Shown here piece by piece: positions 34,001 to 46,020 of a stretch of 64,000 bases of DNA. The notes under the pieces are model-generated. The model ran no database searches. It was given only the letters and a program-made list of their open reading frames with translations, and was not told where the DNA came from. The DNA is from Lunularia cruciata. Lineage: Eukaryota; Streptophyta; Marchantiopsida; Lunulariales; Lunulariaceae. Each line of letters starts with the position of its first letter. Position 1 is the stretch's first letter. The DNA lies in assembly GCA_948567375.1 (NCBI GenBank), contig OX419762.1, positions 19,274,727-19,338,726 of the forward strand. The letters run 5' to 3'. Made by a program: the position numbers and the translations under genes.

Positions 34001-35259
34001 ATAGTCAACTCCCATTTAATCGGCTTATCTTCGTGCTGTTCATAATAGCCATGGAAGCATTACCGCAAGGTGGTAGTTACATAGTCAAGCTACTTCTTTT
34101 GATCGCAATCTGTACTGGTGTAATCTTCTGACATTAATTCCCTGCTTTTCAACAGCGTGCCACATCCGAGGAGATATATTTCCCAGGTTCTGAGATGTGG
34201 TTTGATGTAAGAACTGGAGGTTCTTATTCCGGTGGTCAAACTGTAAAAGTCTCGGTTATCCCAGAGTCAATCCCTGCATATCAACGCGCAGGCAGCATCA
34301 TTCCTCGTAAAGACAGATTCAGACGGAGCTCTCAGCAAATGGAAAATGACCCCTATACTTTGGTAAGCAGCCGGCTCTTTGTTCGGTGCTTAGACGCTTG
34401 AGTAGTCTCGTCCGAAACTCGTCTTACGTTGCATGTATACTTGGAGATGTTGAGAATTTTGTGCCATCTAGAACGTCTTGGTAGTCTTTAAACTGCTCAA
34501 CTTTCGTCATCCTTCATGGTAGTACATGCTTCAGTCCTGTTTATGAATGGATTGACATCAACTAGGACCGTCACCCAGGAGTCTAATGGTAAGGTGCATT
34601 ATTGCATGCTTTCAGTCTTGGGTCGACCCACGTTTCCTTGATTTGCTGTCTCAACCATATTTGCTATTTATGGTGGACGGTATTCATGAAAGAAATTAAG
34701 ATGATTTAGGGGCTACTCCATAAAAGGTTGATGAAGGTCTTCAGCTATCTCGAAACTGTCGTCTGTCTCAGCGGGCGTTCATTGTGGATCCCGTTTGACG
34801 ACAGTAGTAACAAGAACGAAAATTTCCTATTCGGTTGATAGTCGCTAATCTTAAAGAGTTGTTGCTTGGTGTTAACAGGTAGTAGCTTTGAATAGCTCTT
34901 ACGAAGCACAAGGGGAGCTGTACGTAGATGACGGCAAGAGTTACGACTTTCAAAAAGGAGCTTTCATTCACCGACTCTTTACGTTCTCGAACGGCCGTTT
35001 GTCTTCGAAAAGCCTTGCTTCCGCCAAGAAAGGCACGAAAGATTTTGTCACATCGACCATTGTAGAGCGCATCATTATCCTAGGGTTGAAATCTAAGGAT
35101 CTATCTGCCCATCGCGTTCTGGTAGAGTCTACAGGAGCACATGTTCCTGCGGAAGTTGGTGCCCCTCTCTTGCGAAACGGCTATAATCAGGCCAATGTTC
35201 TGGTTGTAAGAATGCCCTCCGTGCGAATCTCTGATGACTGGTCAATAAAAGTTTTGTAG
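31008..35259 (+). CDS. Glucosidase II catalytic alpha subunit (GH31), six exons
   Basis: The enzyme trims the inner alpha-1,3-linked glucoses from N-glycans in the ER, in the calnexin quality-control cycle. Exons I infer: 31008-32537, 32673-32946, 33244-33379, 33604-33814, 34156-34362 and 34879-35259. All have GT-AG junctions and together give 2739 nt, 912 residues plus a stop, close to the plant norm of about 920. A signal peptide (hydrophobic [12 protein letters not shown], residues about 19-30) precedes [11 protein letters not shown]31 motifs are WLDIEH (384-389), WNDMNEPS with nucleophile Asp499, and WTGDN with acid/base Asp575; their 76-residue spacing is as in animal glucosidase II. No ER-retention signal is seen, as expected since the beta subunit retains it. 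A second in-frame ATG at 31014 is an alternative start. In Arabidopsis the homologue is RSW3/PSL5. No stop or frameshift is present; this is the only clearly intact gene. Confidence 0.96.
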
Positions 35260-36477
35260 GGTGCTTCTAGGACCGTAATAATGTACAGTAAAACTCTATT
35301 TCGTGGGCTTCCCATGCATTCAACTCATCTATGAATGTCAACACCAATTTCAACGTCACTATTATTCTTGGTTTCAACGTGAATCCCAGTTGTTCTTGCT
35401 TAAAATGTCACTGCGGTCATGCCATTCTACCCACGTATCAACTCGTTAGGAAGCTGTCGAAACGGAAGAGATCTTTTCTCTGAGTGTCTGCAAATATTGT
35501 CTACATTAAGCTCTACCGTTGTACTACCGAGCCAACACGCCAGTGGTTCTGGAACAGTGTGGTGCTTGATATTCAAGGTTGTTGGTGCATCCGCACTATG
35601 GATGGCAATTATCTCTTTCAACCTAGACGCACGGGCTGGACACATTTCCGACCTCGAAGTTCCCAGCCAGGGGGCAAGTTGTCGACTTGCCATCGAGGAC
35701 ACTTAGTGCAGTACTTGAGTGCCTGGCATCTTAATTGGTTGAGTTCGTTGTAGGTCATCATAGGTTTCTACCCCTGTACGTGAAAGTGAGTAGGAGAAAA
35801 CACGAAATCATCTTCTTTCCAACGATAGACTAGTGACTTGACGAGAGGTGCACCGGGAACTGAGAACAAGGCAATGGGAGATCCATCGCTCGGGGCTTCC
35901 GATCAAGTTCGCGTCAAGTTCACTCTCGACTTCTATCATCCTCTATACTAGTTTATGTTTCTTCACTAAAAGTATTCTACGTTAGTTCTTATCGTGCTTG
36001 GTTTGAGGAAATTACTACCAGGAGTCAAGCCTTGTTTACTCGCTAGAAGTATTGTATGTACGTTAATGCATTGCGTGGCTTGAGGAATTCACCATTAGGA
36101 GTCAAGTCTTGTTACGGTTTTAAATGATATGCAACCCAACATAAAAGATTTTCAGTGTTTCTATCGATATATATATATATGTTGCAGAGTTCGAGATGTT
36201 TTCAGCTATTTCGCGCAGTTGAAAAGATGACATTTTTGGTTATCTTCCCACAATGCATGTTATTTATGTATGCAACGTCTCTTTGGAAAGGCTGTCAAGC
36301 ATCAGATAGCGGGAATTGATCTCCGTTCCCAAACCAAGAGTTCAAGGCCCCCATCCTCAGTAAAAGCCCCTTCTCCTCTTCGATGAAGAGAGTGACGATA
36401 AGATGCTCACTCTTGTTCAATCCAAGAGATCAGCTGTTTAAATTTTGTGTGAGTTAGTATGTTCATACTTGTTAAAG
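35260..36477. other. Downstream region of the glucosidase gene
   Basis: It includes the probable 3' UTR, with AATAATG and AATGTAC-type A/T-rich signals shortly after the stop. Overlapping ORFs of about 90 residues on both strands at 35419-35753 have no recognisable domain and are probably chance. A short TA run sits at 36168-36180. Confidence 0.45.
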
Positions 36478-36569
36478 CTTGGGGCTTAGCCCGATTTTAC
36501 CTTTTTCGTCTCTCCCTTGTACGGCTTGATGGGGTCTTCCCATCCTTCGTGTTTTCTACGCGTTCGCCC
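36478..36569 (+). repeat. Short dispersed repeat S, copy 3
   Basis: TTGGGGCTTAGCCCGATTTTACC, the pyrimidine-rich middle, ACGGCTTGATGGGGTCTTC and TTCTACGCGTTCGCCC match copies 1 and 5 closely. Confidence 0.85.
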
Positions 36570-36989
36570 CTGTTCTTGTTAAAGCGATCAAGAAATATTC
36601 AGATATGCATGGATAGAAGAGCAATTAGGATGGGAAATTCTTCATCAAGCATTTCAAGGAATATCCAAGATGGTAAGATGGAATGCTTAATTATGTTGCA
36701 CAATAGGATGCCATATGACCTACATGCTGTTTGCATATGCGAAGAATGTCTCCTAGTCGATTGCATTGGTTAATGCACTTTAAAAAACAAGTAAATATCC
36801 GCTTTCTAAGTGGACTGTAGAATAAGAATTATAATGATATCTCTTGTGGTAAGGTTTTCTGCAATCTTTAACACATATATCAAATTTTGCATCATGTTTC
36901 TTTAAGATTCTAAGTTAAACAAACAAAAGTAATATTTCCATACATCTCTCTACTTGGAGAACTTGGTAGCAAGTATCGTTTGGTTATTA

Positions 36990-38140
36990 CTATTTGGCTA
37001 GCAGCTCATCCAAACGATCTATAATCACTTGCTTTGAAACCACATACCTCTGTACTTGGAGAGCAGCTGTACTCCCAATCTTGAGGATGGGTGATCACCA
37101 AATTACATCTCTTGCATGATTGTAAACCACAACATCTACCATTATTTATGATGGGTCATTTTGGACCAGATATAAGATTACTATAATTCATGATGTTCAT
37201 AAAGCTTAGCAATGCTCATTCTAATATCCACTTTTTTTGTATCATCACAAAGTAGCATACTTGATAACATCATATATCGCAACTTTATATCTGATAATCC
37301 TTCAATCTCCGAATCCCTATATGTAGTAATCCTTTAACATCCAAATCCTCATATGCAATAATCCTTTAACCTCCAAAACCGCAATGGATCGTATGCTCTT
37401 TCTATCTAGACTATCTAGAGCAATTTTCACATCCACAAGTAAGTATAAGTAAAGAATATAGAGATTAGTGGACCAAATTAGTCAAAACCTCATACAGGTC
37501 GTATTTACTCTTGGAACATCTAGTACATATTACAAAATATTATAAAGATGTAATTAAGTAGACCAAACCTAAACAAAGCTTAATAAATATAGAGGAAATA
37601 GCTAGTATGAATCAAAATACACCGATACACAATTGAGCTAAGATTTAATAGACTTATATGGTTACAAGAGCAAGAATAAAGACAGTACCTAGTAGCTCAA
37701 GGAAGATAAACAACTTAAGAGGAATAAGCATAGAGATGGAAGATCTTAAATGTATATTGGAGTATAATCACCCTCTCATATGATCACAAACCCATAGTAC
37801 ACTCAGGAAATGTCGAGACAAAGGATGAAGATGTTTGTATATTTGGAGGATAATTACTAGCCATCATAAATTTTAAGGATAGAAATATTTATAATCACAA
37901 ATTAGTTGCAAAGCAAAGGTGTCAAGAATATACAATTGCATACCACAAAGCACAAGCAAAGCAACGACGCCAAGAATACAGATATACCCAAAGACACTCC
38001 GGAGGTTATTTCTTTTGTACGTAATAGACCTACACAAAGATATTATTTTTCCCAAAGTTATTTTTCATACACTGAAAGGTCATTGGCGTCTGATGCAAAA
38101 AGAACGCATATGATTTTACGACAAAAGTTCTCCTATTAGA
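36990..38140 (-). pseudogene. LINE 3'-part remnant
   Basis: The stretch parallels the larger LINE relic at 50900-51500. Shared phrases are ATCTTGAGGATGGGTGATCACC versus the GGGGATGGGTAATCACTCCC stretch, AACCACAACATC, and CCAAACCTA. It is more decayed and no ORF remains. The strand is inferred from the better-preserved copy. Confidence 0.55.
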
Positions 38141-41100
38141 ATGATAAAATGTGATAATTTCACAATAGAACTCGAAGTTCTATCTCATTTGTATTCATCT
38201 ATAAGAAGTTTATTCTTACATGAAAAAGTAAAGATGTCGGTTTGCACACCAAATCTTTTACTAGAACTAAAAAAGAATATTCGTTTTACAATGGCATTAA
38301 AATATCATGATTTTATATATGGAATCCTTAAGTAAAATAGAGATGCAAAAAAAATAAAAATAAAACAAAAGTAGAAACCCCCGAAAAAAATTAAACATAA
38401 TATTGAAATCCGAGTGATTAAAGCAAACGAAGTTTACGTTTGTTTACTTTTGATTCTATATCGAACTAAATAACCCGAGACCAAGTAAATGTCGAATTAA
38501 TTAAAGTACGCCACCCTATTATTCTGTAGGGGAGACTAGATCAAGACAGGTGATTAATCAACTTTGAAGCATGTTACAACACATGTTCAAATTTTGCAAA
38601 ATGAGACCCATTTAGGAGAAAGAGTTAGGGGTCTATGCAATTATCTCCCGATCTTCATAGTCACCAGGCAGAGCCGGATTTATCTTAGCTTTAGTAGAAA
38701 ACGGGCCACTCTTATAGAAAAAGTTGGTTGATGGGTAGACCCTATGAAGCAGTACAAGGATGAAACCTTGGCGGTAAGTGCGTCCGTAAGTGGGTTAGTT
38801 CGCGCGCGATGTACATTAAGTATATGCTGTGGCCACGTGTATCTATTAGCATGGAAGAGGGATGCCTACCATTAAACCGCGGACAACACTTCCAAACATG
38901 TGATTTTACCCATATGCATAAATTATGAAAAACTCAAAGTGTAGTTATTCAGCACTACGTTCACCTGATCTATCCACCTAATGTATAACAAGCATGGATT
39001 GGAGAGTTAACCCTCGATATCTAGAATTTGGATAAATGAGGTTTGGTTTTGCTATCATCCTTACCCAAACGGAATTCTTGACTTGTGCTAATAATGTTCA
39101 GAACAGAGAGTTTACATAGATTTATACATTTGAACAACATTTGATATCGAGGATTTAACTCTTAAGTCCACACACATCCATAAATTAGATGGCATCAAGT
39201 GACCTCACCAAACATCAACATACCTCTAAAGAACTACAATTTTGTGTATGTTGTAAACGATGTATACTGCACACCACAACATATTCAAAATTGATTATGA
39301 CTTGAGTGGTTCGTTAGACGAAACAAACCATTCCCTCCTATGCATAAAGTATGCAAACTCCATTGCATAATGAGGTATCGAGTAATTGCCATGACATTGA
39401 TAAACACGACAACAATGCACATAACATACATCAAGCACTGAAGCAACATATATAGGTGTTGTTAAAAATCATAACGTTTCTGAGGGACTTCCTTCCCGGG
39501 CATCAAGTACACATGTCGTATATGATTTGATCTCCAATATGTGCATATCAGCACCATAGAGTGGTATAAACTATTATTTGTTCCTGTGTAAATATCACAC
39601 ATAATATCCATGATGTAAGATATCTGTCATGGTTGAAATATTGATGCACATAAAGGAGCATATTACACGCACAATCCTATATGTGAAAAGGTACATATTG
39701 CATAAGGTAGAGACATGCAACATAATTAAACATCCACGGGTTTTGTGGAGAGTCCGTCATATACACATGAAGTCCATGTGAAACATATTCATTCTAAAAT
39801 GCCGATTAAATCCTTTACAGATAAAGCCGATTAAATTGCAATATTTCGGTATTCTATTTTTAATCTTGGTTAGCCTTGATATGCTAGTACTTATTTTGTT
39901 TCTTAGTTTGTTATCATTGTGAGCAAGGTTATCTGCTATGCATCTCCAGGGCTGATAAATCTGGATTCATTATCATGTCGAGTTGCTCAAACCAACACAT
40001 ATACCAAGTTACACGTCAGGCTAGAATATCCAATTGCTTTTAGCTGCTTACAGCAGGAACTAGCAGACTGTTAAGATTGAAAACATATAGAGACATATTG
40101 TGAAGAAAACTATATGCTTGAATGTCGTGCTACAAGAGACCTTAAATCTGGGAGCATATGCTTGTGATTGGCTCAGATTGTGACCCTGACCATGCGAATT
40201 GCAGTTACGAAGATATAGAGGCGAGATTTCTACCGAGATTGATTTCAGATTCGTGATAATAGCCATCTGAAGGTGAGATTTGAGAACACAGCTCTCGATG
40301 GGTGTGGGCAAACAAACTAGCTTGAGTCCAAATTTCAGATCGCCCATGACGTTGTCGCTTACTCTTGAACTTTGTGCCACGTGAACATCATCTCTTGAAC
40401 ATACTTGGTCAGCATGGGCCCGAATTCCTGAGTCTCCTGTTGTGATCAGATAGTTTCAAAATGAAATATATGCGTACAAATCCAACAACTACATGCATCC
40501 TAGTAACATGGCCATATATAATTTGTTCATGTTATTATCGATATGTCCCTATGAAAATTGAAAACAAGATGCAGATGTAAGTTACTGAACGTCTAGACAA
40601 TTTGAGAAAACCTCAATAGTCTAGAAGATCACCTGAATCGACTGTTGACTTAAGAGGGATCGACAACGTTCGATTGCAGCGACTGCAGAAGTTTCTCTTC
40701 CATCAAATACCCTGTGCTCGATCTGCTGCAGTTACCAGTTGTCCCGTGTTGCAGATTTATGTTGCAGTATGTATTTGCTGCAATTACTCAACAATGATGA
40801 ATCTGTCAAACCTGCTTCCCATAATCCCATGCAGCTACATAAACTTCCCCTGGGCGTTACCAATCACGGTCAACAATATGAGAATTTGGTATGGATAGAA
40901 CTCTTCATTATTGAACAAGCAGAGAAGGATGCATATGCCCTTGTTATAATTCTTGAAACACTATACGTGAAACGTTCCGATCAGTAAAGTATGTAATACG
41001 TTACACAGACTTCAGGAGCGACCAAATTAGTGTGCAAAACTCTTAACTCTGAAGGTTACGAAATTTTCAGTACATAGAGGGTCTCTATTTGAAACCAACA

Positions 41101-44100
41101 AATATCAATCCATACCTTCAAAGTAGATGTTCTGCAATGAGATTGAGATAAAAAGCCCTAATCCCTAAAACCCGGTGCCAGTTTGAGTTCGTCTCTCATC
41201 TTCCAGGTAGAGTAATGTCAAAGGTAATCGGGATCATGAAAATGTTTATCTAATTAATAAAGCAGCAGGAAATCAAACCCTCGCTCGACAGAATCTAAAT
41301 TCAAGAAAATTACTAGCAACCTTCTTGAGAAAAGCTAAGTCAAGAATCAGGGCTCCCTACTCATTACTACTGCTGAAAGTCATCTACATACACCAGAGAG
41401 GTACACATGTGACTATAAGTATTCCTCAGTTTATCCTTTCAGTTACTCGAGCTCAATTGTATTGACCCGACCAATAGAAGCCACAGCCAGTTCAGAGGAA
41501 GATTTACAGTGTTCAGGTGGGTACGTCCCACGGCTCTCACAACTTGACTGGTTTCTGGACAGATTTCAAAAAGAGTATCAAAGGAGATACTTTACTCCTC
41601 ACCTTTTGATTGAACTTCTTGAACCTGCGGACAGCCACGCTTAAACTTCTCAAGGTAAGGGCTCAACGAAGAGCATGACATCTAGCTAGTATCTTCTTGT
41701 TGAATTGGTATTTGTCACAAGAATATTTAGAGGTAAAACTTAACCTTGCTACAGAACCACATTACATGGTTACAGCAATATCCGTGGACTAGAATGATAG
41801 CAATTCCACGACCAGGACGAAATAGCGCCCGGGGAGAAAGCAGATGAATGCGGTCTCTCTGAAGAGTATAAGCTCCACTGCCTTTCCCGATCTTTCTTCC
41901 AGCAGAACTTGCTAGTTTAAATGGTCTGTAAAAAATGCCTCTCTAAACTGTTGCATTCCATTTTTACCATCTCCTTTGGTAAAAAACTTTCGAATGGTTT
42001 TACTTGTAGCATTCATTTTCTTGAGCTCAAGCGTCCTCATGATCATAAATGATGAATGAAGCAAGTCATGTTCTACGGTGCTCCTGTCCTGCCAAGAACG
42101 TCAACGCTTTAGAGTCATGAATATTTTCTACAACTGCATGGTCCTCAGTTCAAGTATTGATCACATATAGATCTAAATACGATCTCTCATGATCAGGTAA
42201 TGTTGGAGACTGAGTATTCGAAGCAGAAGTCGTTCGCAGAACGTGGGACCCACACCCACTCAGAACGGAGCTGACGCAAACAGAAGACATGCTGGTCGAA
42301 GCAAGTAATGCATGCAAGAACTAGTTCAAGCAAGTAGGAATTGAAACAAACACAAGATCTGATTCGGTGCAAAGCAGAAGCGGAGATTGGTGCATACCAT
42401 GACATCATAAGGCATTCAATATCCAGTTTGTTAGCATCGAATGACGGAAGCGTCCTTCGCAAGCAACGCGATGCGAGAAAGAAGAGGATATATTTCAAAG
42501 CAAAGGGAAATCATCGAGCAAATAGGAAACCCACAGATTTAATTGGTGTAGATAGTTAGGAGCGATGGATGACAGGTAAACTTGGATTCATAGTCCATCT
42601 GTGTGTGGTAACGATAGCTGACCTTACAGCAAGGCTTGAGCATGTGCTAGTACATAATATAATTGACGGACTTGGGGTGCATTTGTCATTTGCTTCTGCT
42701 CCTAACCAAAACATCACTTTTGGCCCAGAAATAAATTCATAGTAGAAGTTACCCTCTCCACGTCCTATCTTCTCTTCCGGGAAAGCACGACCAGAATCGG
42801 AACTGGATCGGGAAACTGGCCTCCAATACCAAGCCGTTTTCTGCAGCATTTAACCTTCAGAATCTGTTCGTATACTAGAGACGAAATCAAACTTTTTTCA
42901 GAAGGCCAATTGCAACCTGCGATATGCGTCCTTGATTGTCAGGTACAACAGACACTAGCTATTATTAGTATGAATGGAGTGCCTTTCTTCATTGAACTTT
43001 CAGGCCGTGCAGAATCACGTAAATACCAAACATAGATTGTTATTGTGTGGCTCTTTCACTATAATATCAGTCCAGAATAACATAAACCTCTCTCGATCTT
43101 AGCAGGGCTAGGTGTCTTTTGGGACCCAAAAGACACCTAACCCTGCACAGCTTACACTCTTGACAACAACTCAATTTGGGAAAGAACAAGGAGACTGCAG
43201 CACCCTCTTTGAGTACAGTCATCACGAGGTGCTATTCAGAATTTTCGGGTGACAGAACCTGAGATTGTTACCACAGATGGGCCGTTCCCTCACTTTTATG
43301 CTCACGGTTGGGCACAGTGAAATTCAGGATGATGCCCAAATCATGTGCAGACACATAAACTGGTCATCTCAGTTTATGTGTCAAATCATCCTTATGCGAC
43401 TTCAGGTCAACAGCAGCCCTAGAGCTCAAGTTTCAATCCAGAAAACATATTAAGCAAATTCTAAAGATTACATGACGTACCGTAGAAAGGTTTCAGATGC
43501 GAACGACCGAGAAGACACACATTCACAATCCTGCCTAGCTACTTCTTCCTCGCCACTGATCTGAAGCGCAAAATTAGACGAAACCCATTAGGATTAAACG
43601 ACAAGGCATTCTTTAGTTTGCAACGAGAATTCTGATCAGATCTCCCGGAAGACTCAGATGCTATTTACCATGAAACGGGCGGCAAGATACATTGCTGGAT
43701 TACTATAAGTCCTGGGAAATCATAACAGTGAGCCACTGAATGCACAGAACGTAAATTATGTTCTGAGCAAGGTCTGAGACCCTTCCTTGCGTGCGCTGAA
43801 GTGAAGCGTCTAAAGAAGTGAACGTGTATTACTGCATGCTTCCTCCTCCAAACCGACTCAGCTCAGATCACGCCTCCTCGCTACAGGCATAGATTGCACG
43901 CAGTATGTGTGTTCGCCGAGCGCACCGCACACTGTATTTGGCTGTGACCCAACCAGTACAACGCCAACAGCTGGCCAAAATTTCAGAACGTACAATTTCA
44001 GGGCCAATATGGAAGTAAACTAACGTGGAGCCCGATGACAGAAAGAAGCAGCTGCAGCGCAATTATGGCTTGCTGCCCCCAGTAAACATTACTTGCACGG

Positions 44101-44214
44101 GTCAAAAGCTGCCAGACAACATATTGACAAAAGAAAGGATTTTTGCTCGTTTTGGACCCTGGCAAGTTGCCACCCTTGCTAGCATTGGTGAAACAATCCT
44201 CCATTGGAGATAAC
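38141..44214. other. Long gene-free region
   Basis: No ORF here has a recognisable domain. The largest, 40060-40380 minus and 42193-42498 minus, look like chance. I saw no tRNA genes. The one structured item is the 43-bp palindrome at 43103-43145. Confidence 0.45.
43103..43145. repeat. Near-perfect 43-bp palindrome
   Basis: The left arm starts CAGGGCTAGGTG and ends TTTTGGG; a single A separates it from a right arm starting CCCAAAAG and ending ACCTAACCCTG. The 21-bp arms differ at one position. Ends of the CAGGG...CCCTG kind resemble terminal inverted repeats of some DNA transposons, so it may be the collapsed remnant of a tiny element. Confidence 0.8.
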
Positions 44215-44456
44215 TGAAGTAAAAACTAGACTAAGTCGACTAAAGAGAGATCAGGCACAAGAGTGTGTGAGCCTCAAGAAGGGGAGAGAGAATTGCAAAG
44301 GACTCAAACTGAATAATAATAAAGAATAAGGAATGAGAAACAAAGTGATCTATACCCCAAGCGGGGTTTGAGTGCCAACGGGCGTCAACCCCTTTTCATC
44401 TTTCCTGAAGCTTTGGCCTACTCTATATTATCACTGTTCACAGTTGATATTCTACA
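44215..44456 (-). repeat. Left (3') LTR of the Copia element
   Basis: The plus strand starts TGAAGTAAAAACT and ends GATATTCTACA. It shares GTGATCTATACCCCAAG, GTCAACCCCTTTTC and TATTATCACTGTTCAC with the right LTR. Confidence 0.9.
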
Positions 44457-45060
44457 TTCACGCTCAGTGATTATTTATGTAGTCCTAGCTCCCGGTAATA
44501 AATGTTCTATTTTGGGAGCTTGTAAACTTTTAGTGAGTATATCAGCTGCCATGTCTGCCCTTCAGTACTGTACTGTTATGATCTTCTGAGCGACCTGATC
44601 TTTTATAAAGTGATATCTAATATCGATGTGCTTGTTCAATCATGAAACTTTGAAATATCCACAAGTGCGATAGCACTTTGGTTATCACAGAATATAAAAG
44701 TTGCTTCTTGATCTTCCAATCCGACGTATGCGAGGAGTTGTCAGAGCCAGTTAGCCTCGGAAGAGCTAGTGCTCAGTGCTACATACTCTGCTTCTGTACT
44801 TGACAATGCTACCGATTGTTGTCGCTTGGATTGTTATCGCTTGGAGGACCAGCTTATTGCTCCATTTGAGTAGATAAAGCAGTTTCCAGATGTAGAGCGC
44901 CTTGACTGAATGTCACCTCTCCAATCAGCATCACAATAGCTGAAAAGGGAGCATGGCTGAGAGGTATACTTGACACAATTCAACAACTCCATGTGGCTAC
45001 TTGCAATAATAGTGTTGTCCACTTACAAGGCTAAGATTACAAACTTATCTTCCTTATACA
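44457..45060 (-). pseudogene. Copia RNase H with the end of RT
   Basis: On the minus strand the RT active site region at about 45045-45010 reads ILAL, stop, VDNT, where Copia elements have YVDD. Right after it the sequence jumps to RNase H (YCDADWRGD, SRRSTSGNCFI, AISWSSKR at about 44940-44834, then FCDNQSAIAL near 44690-44660). The usual stretch between YVDD and RNase H is largely missing, so a deletion occurred. Confidence 0.85.
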
Positions 45061-46020
45061 AATGGTAGACGTTCCCATCGGCTCCAGACTTAGCAAAGCC
45101 AAGAGATGTGAGGAAGTTGTTGATGATTAAGTACCATTCTCATGAGGATTATTTTAGGCCATATAGCATGCATAATAGTCTACACACTTTTGGTGGAGTT
45201 ACTCCTTCAAGAATGTTCATGTATATCTACTCATTTAAAGTACCATTCAGGCTAGCAGTCTTCACGTCCATTTGGTGAATGTGAAGGTTGTGTTGGGCTG
45301 AAGTTGCTAAAATCAAACGTACTGACTGAACTCTTACAACTGGTGGGAATGTATATGTGTAGTCCAGTCCGTAGATTTGAACATCTTTCGGTGGAGTCAC
45401 TCCTTCAAGAATGTTCATGTATATCTCCTCATTTAAAGTACCATTCAGGCTAGCAGTCTTCGCGTCCATTTGGTGAGTCACTCCTTCAGGAATGTTCATG
45501 TATATCTCCTCATTTAAAGTACCATTCAGGCTAGCAGTCTTCACGTCCATTTGGTGAACGTGAAGGTTGTGTTGGGCTGAAATTGCTAAAATCAAATGTA
45601 CTGACTAAACTCTTACAACTGGTGGGAATGTATATGTGTAGTCCAGTCCGTAGATTTGAGTGAAACTTCGTGCTACCAATTGTGCTTTATAGCGCGAGAT
45701 GAAGTAGTGTGAGTTCAACTTCAACTTGAATGTCCATTTATTTGCTATTGGATGTCTGTCTTTTGGTAAGTCCACGTTCCGTTAGCATCATGAGACTCAA
45801 GTTCCTCATGTATGGCCTTCTCCCACTGTTTAGCATTAGGAGAAGACAATGCATCTTTATACAATACAGGTTCCATAGGCACTGGTTTAAGTGTCCTTTG
45901 GTTTCTTAGGTTTCGTCAGTTTAGAACCACCTAGAGGGGTTCATAACCTTCTGCAGGGTCGCGCATGGAGGCACTGATTGTCAAGTTGAACGTCAAAGTA
46001 CTGGAGGATCTAAAGTCAAT
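45061..46020 (-). pseudogene. Copia reverse transcriptase with tandem duplication
   Basis: The block HQMDVKTASLNGTLNEEIYM, typical of the RT of Copia elements, occurs three times. At the DNA level a unit of about 197 bp (45190-45386) is repeated at 45387-45661, and the second copy holds a further internal duplication of about 80 bp. RT is thus rearranged and broken. Confidence 0.85.
45190..45661 (-). repeat. Tandem duplication inside the Copia RT
   Basis: Unit landmarks on the plus strand are CACTCCTTCAAGAATGTTCA, AAAGTACCATTCAGGCTAG and TGTAGTCCAGTCCGTAGATT. The copies are nearly identical, so the duplication is recent compared with the element's general decay. Confidence 0.9.

Noticed and set aside
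35419-35753. Overlapping ORFs of about 90 residues on both strands after the glucosidase gene
   Set aside because: Three frames are open over the same DNA, none shows a domain, and the glucosidase protein is already complete at 35259.
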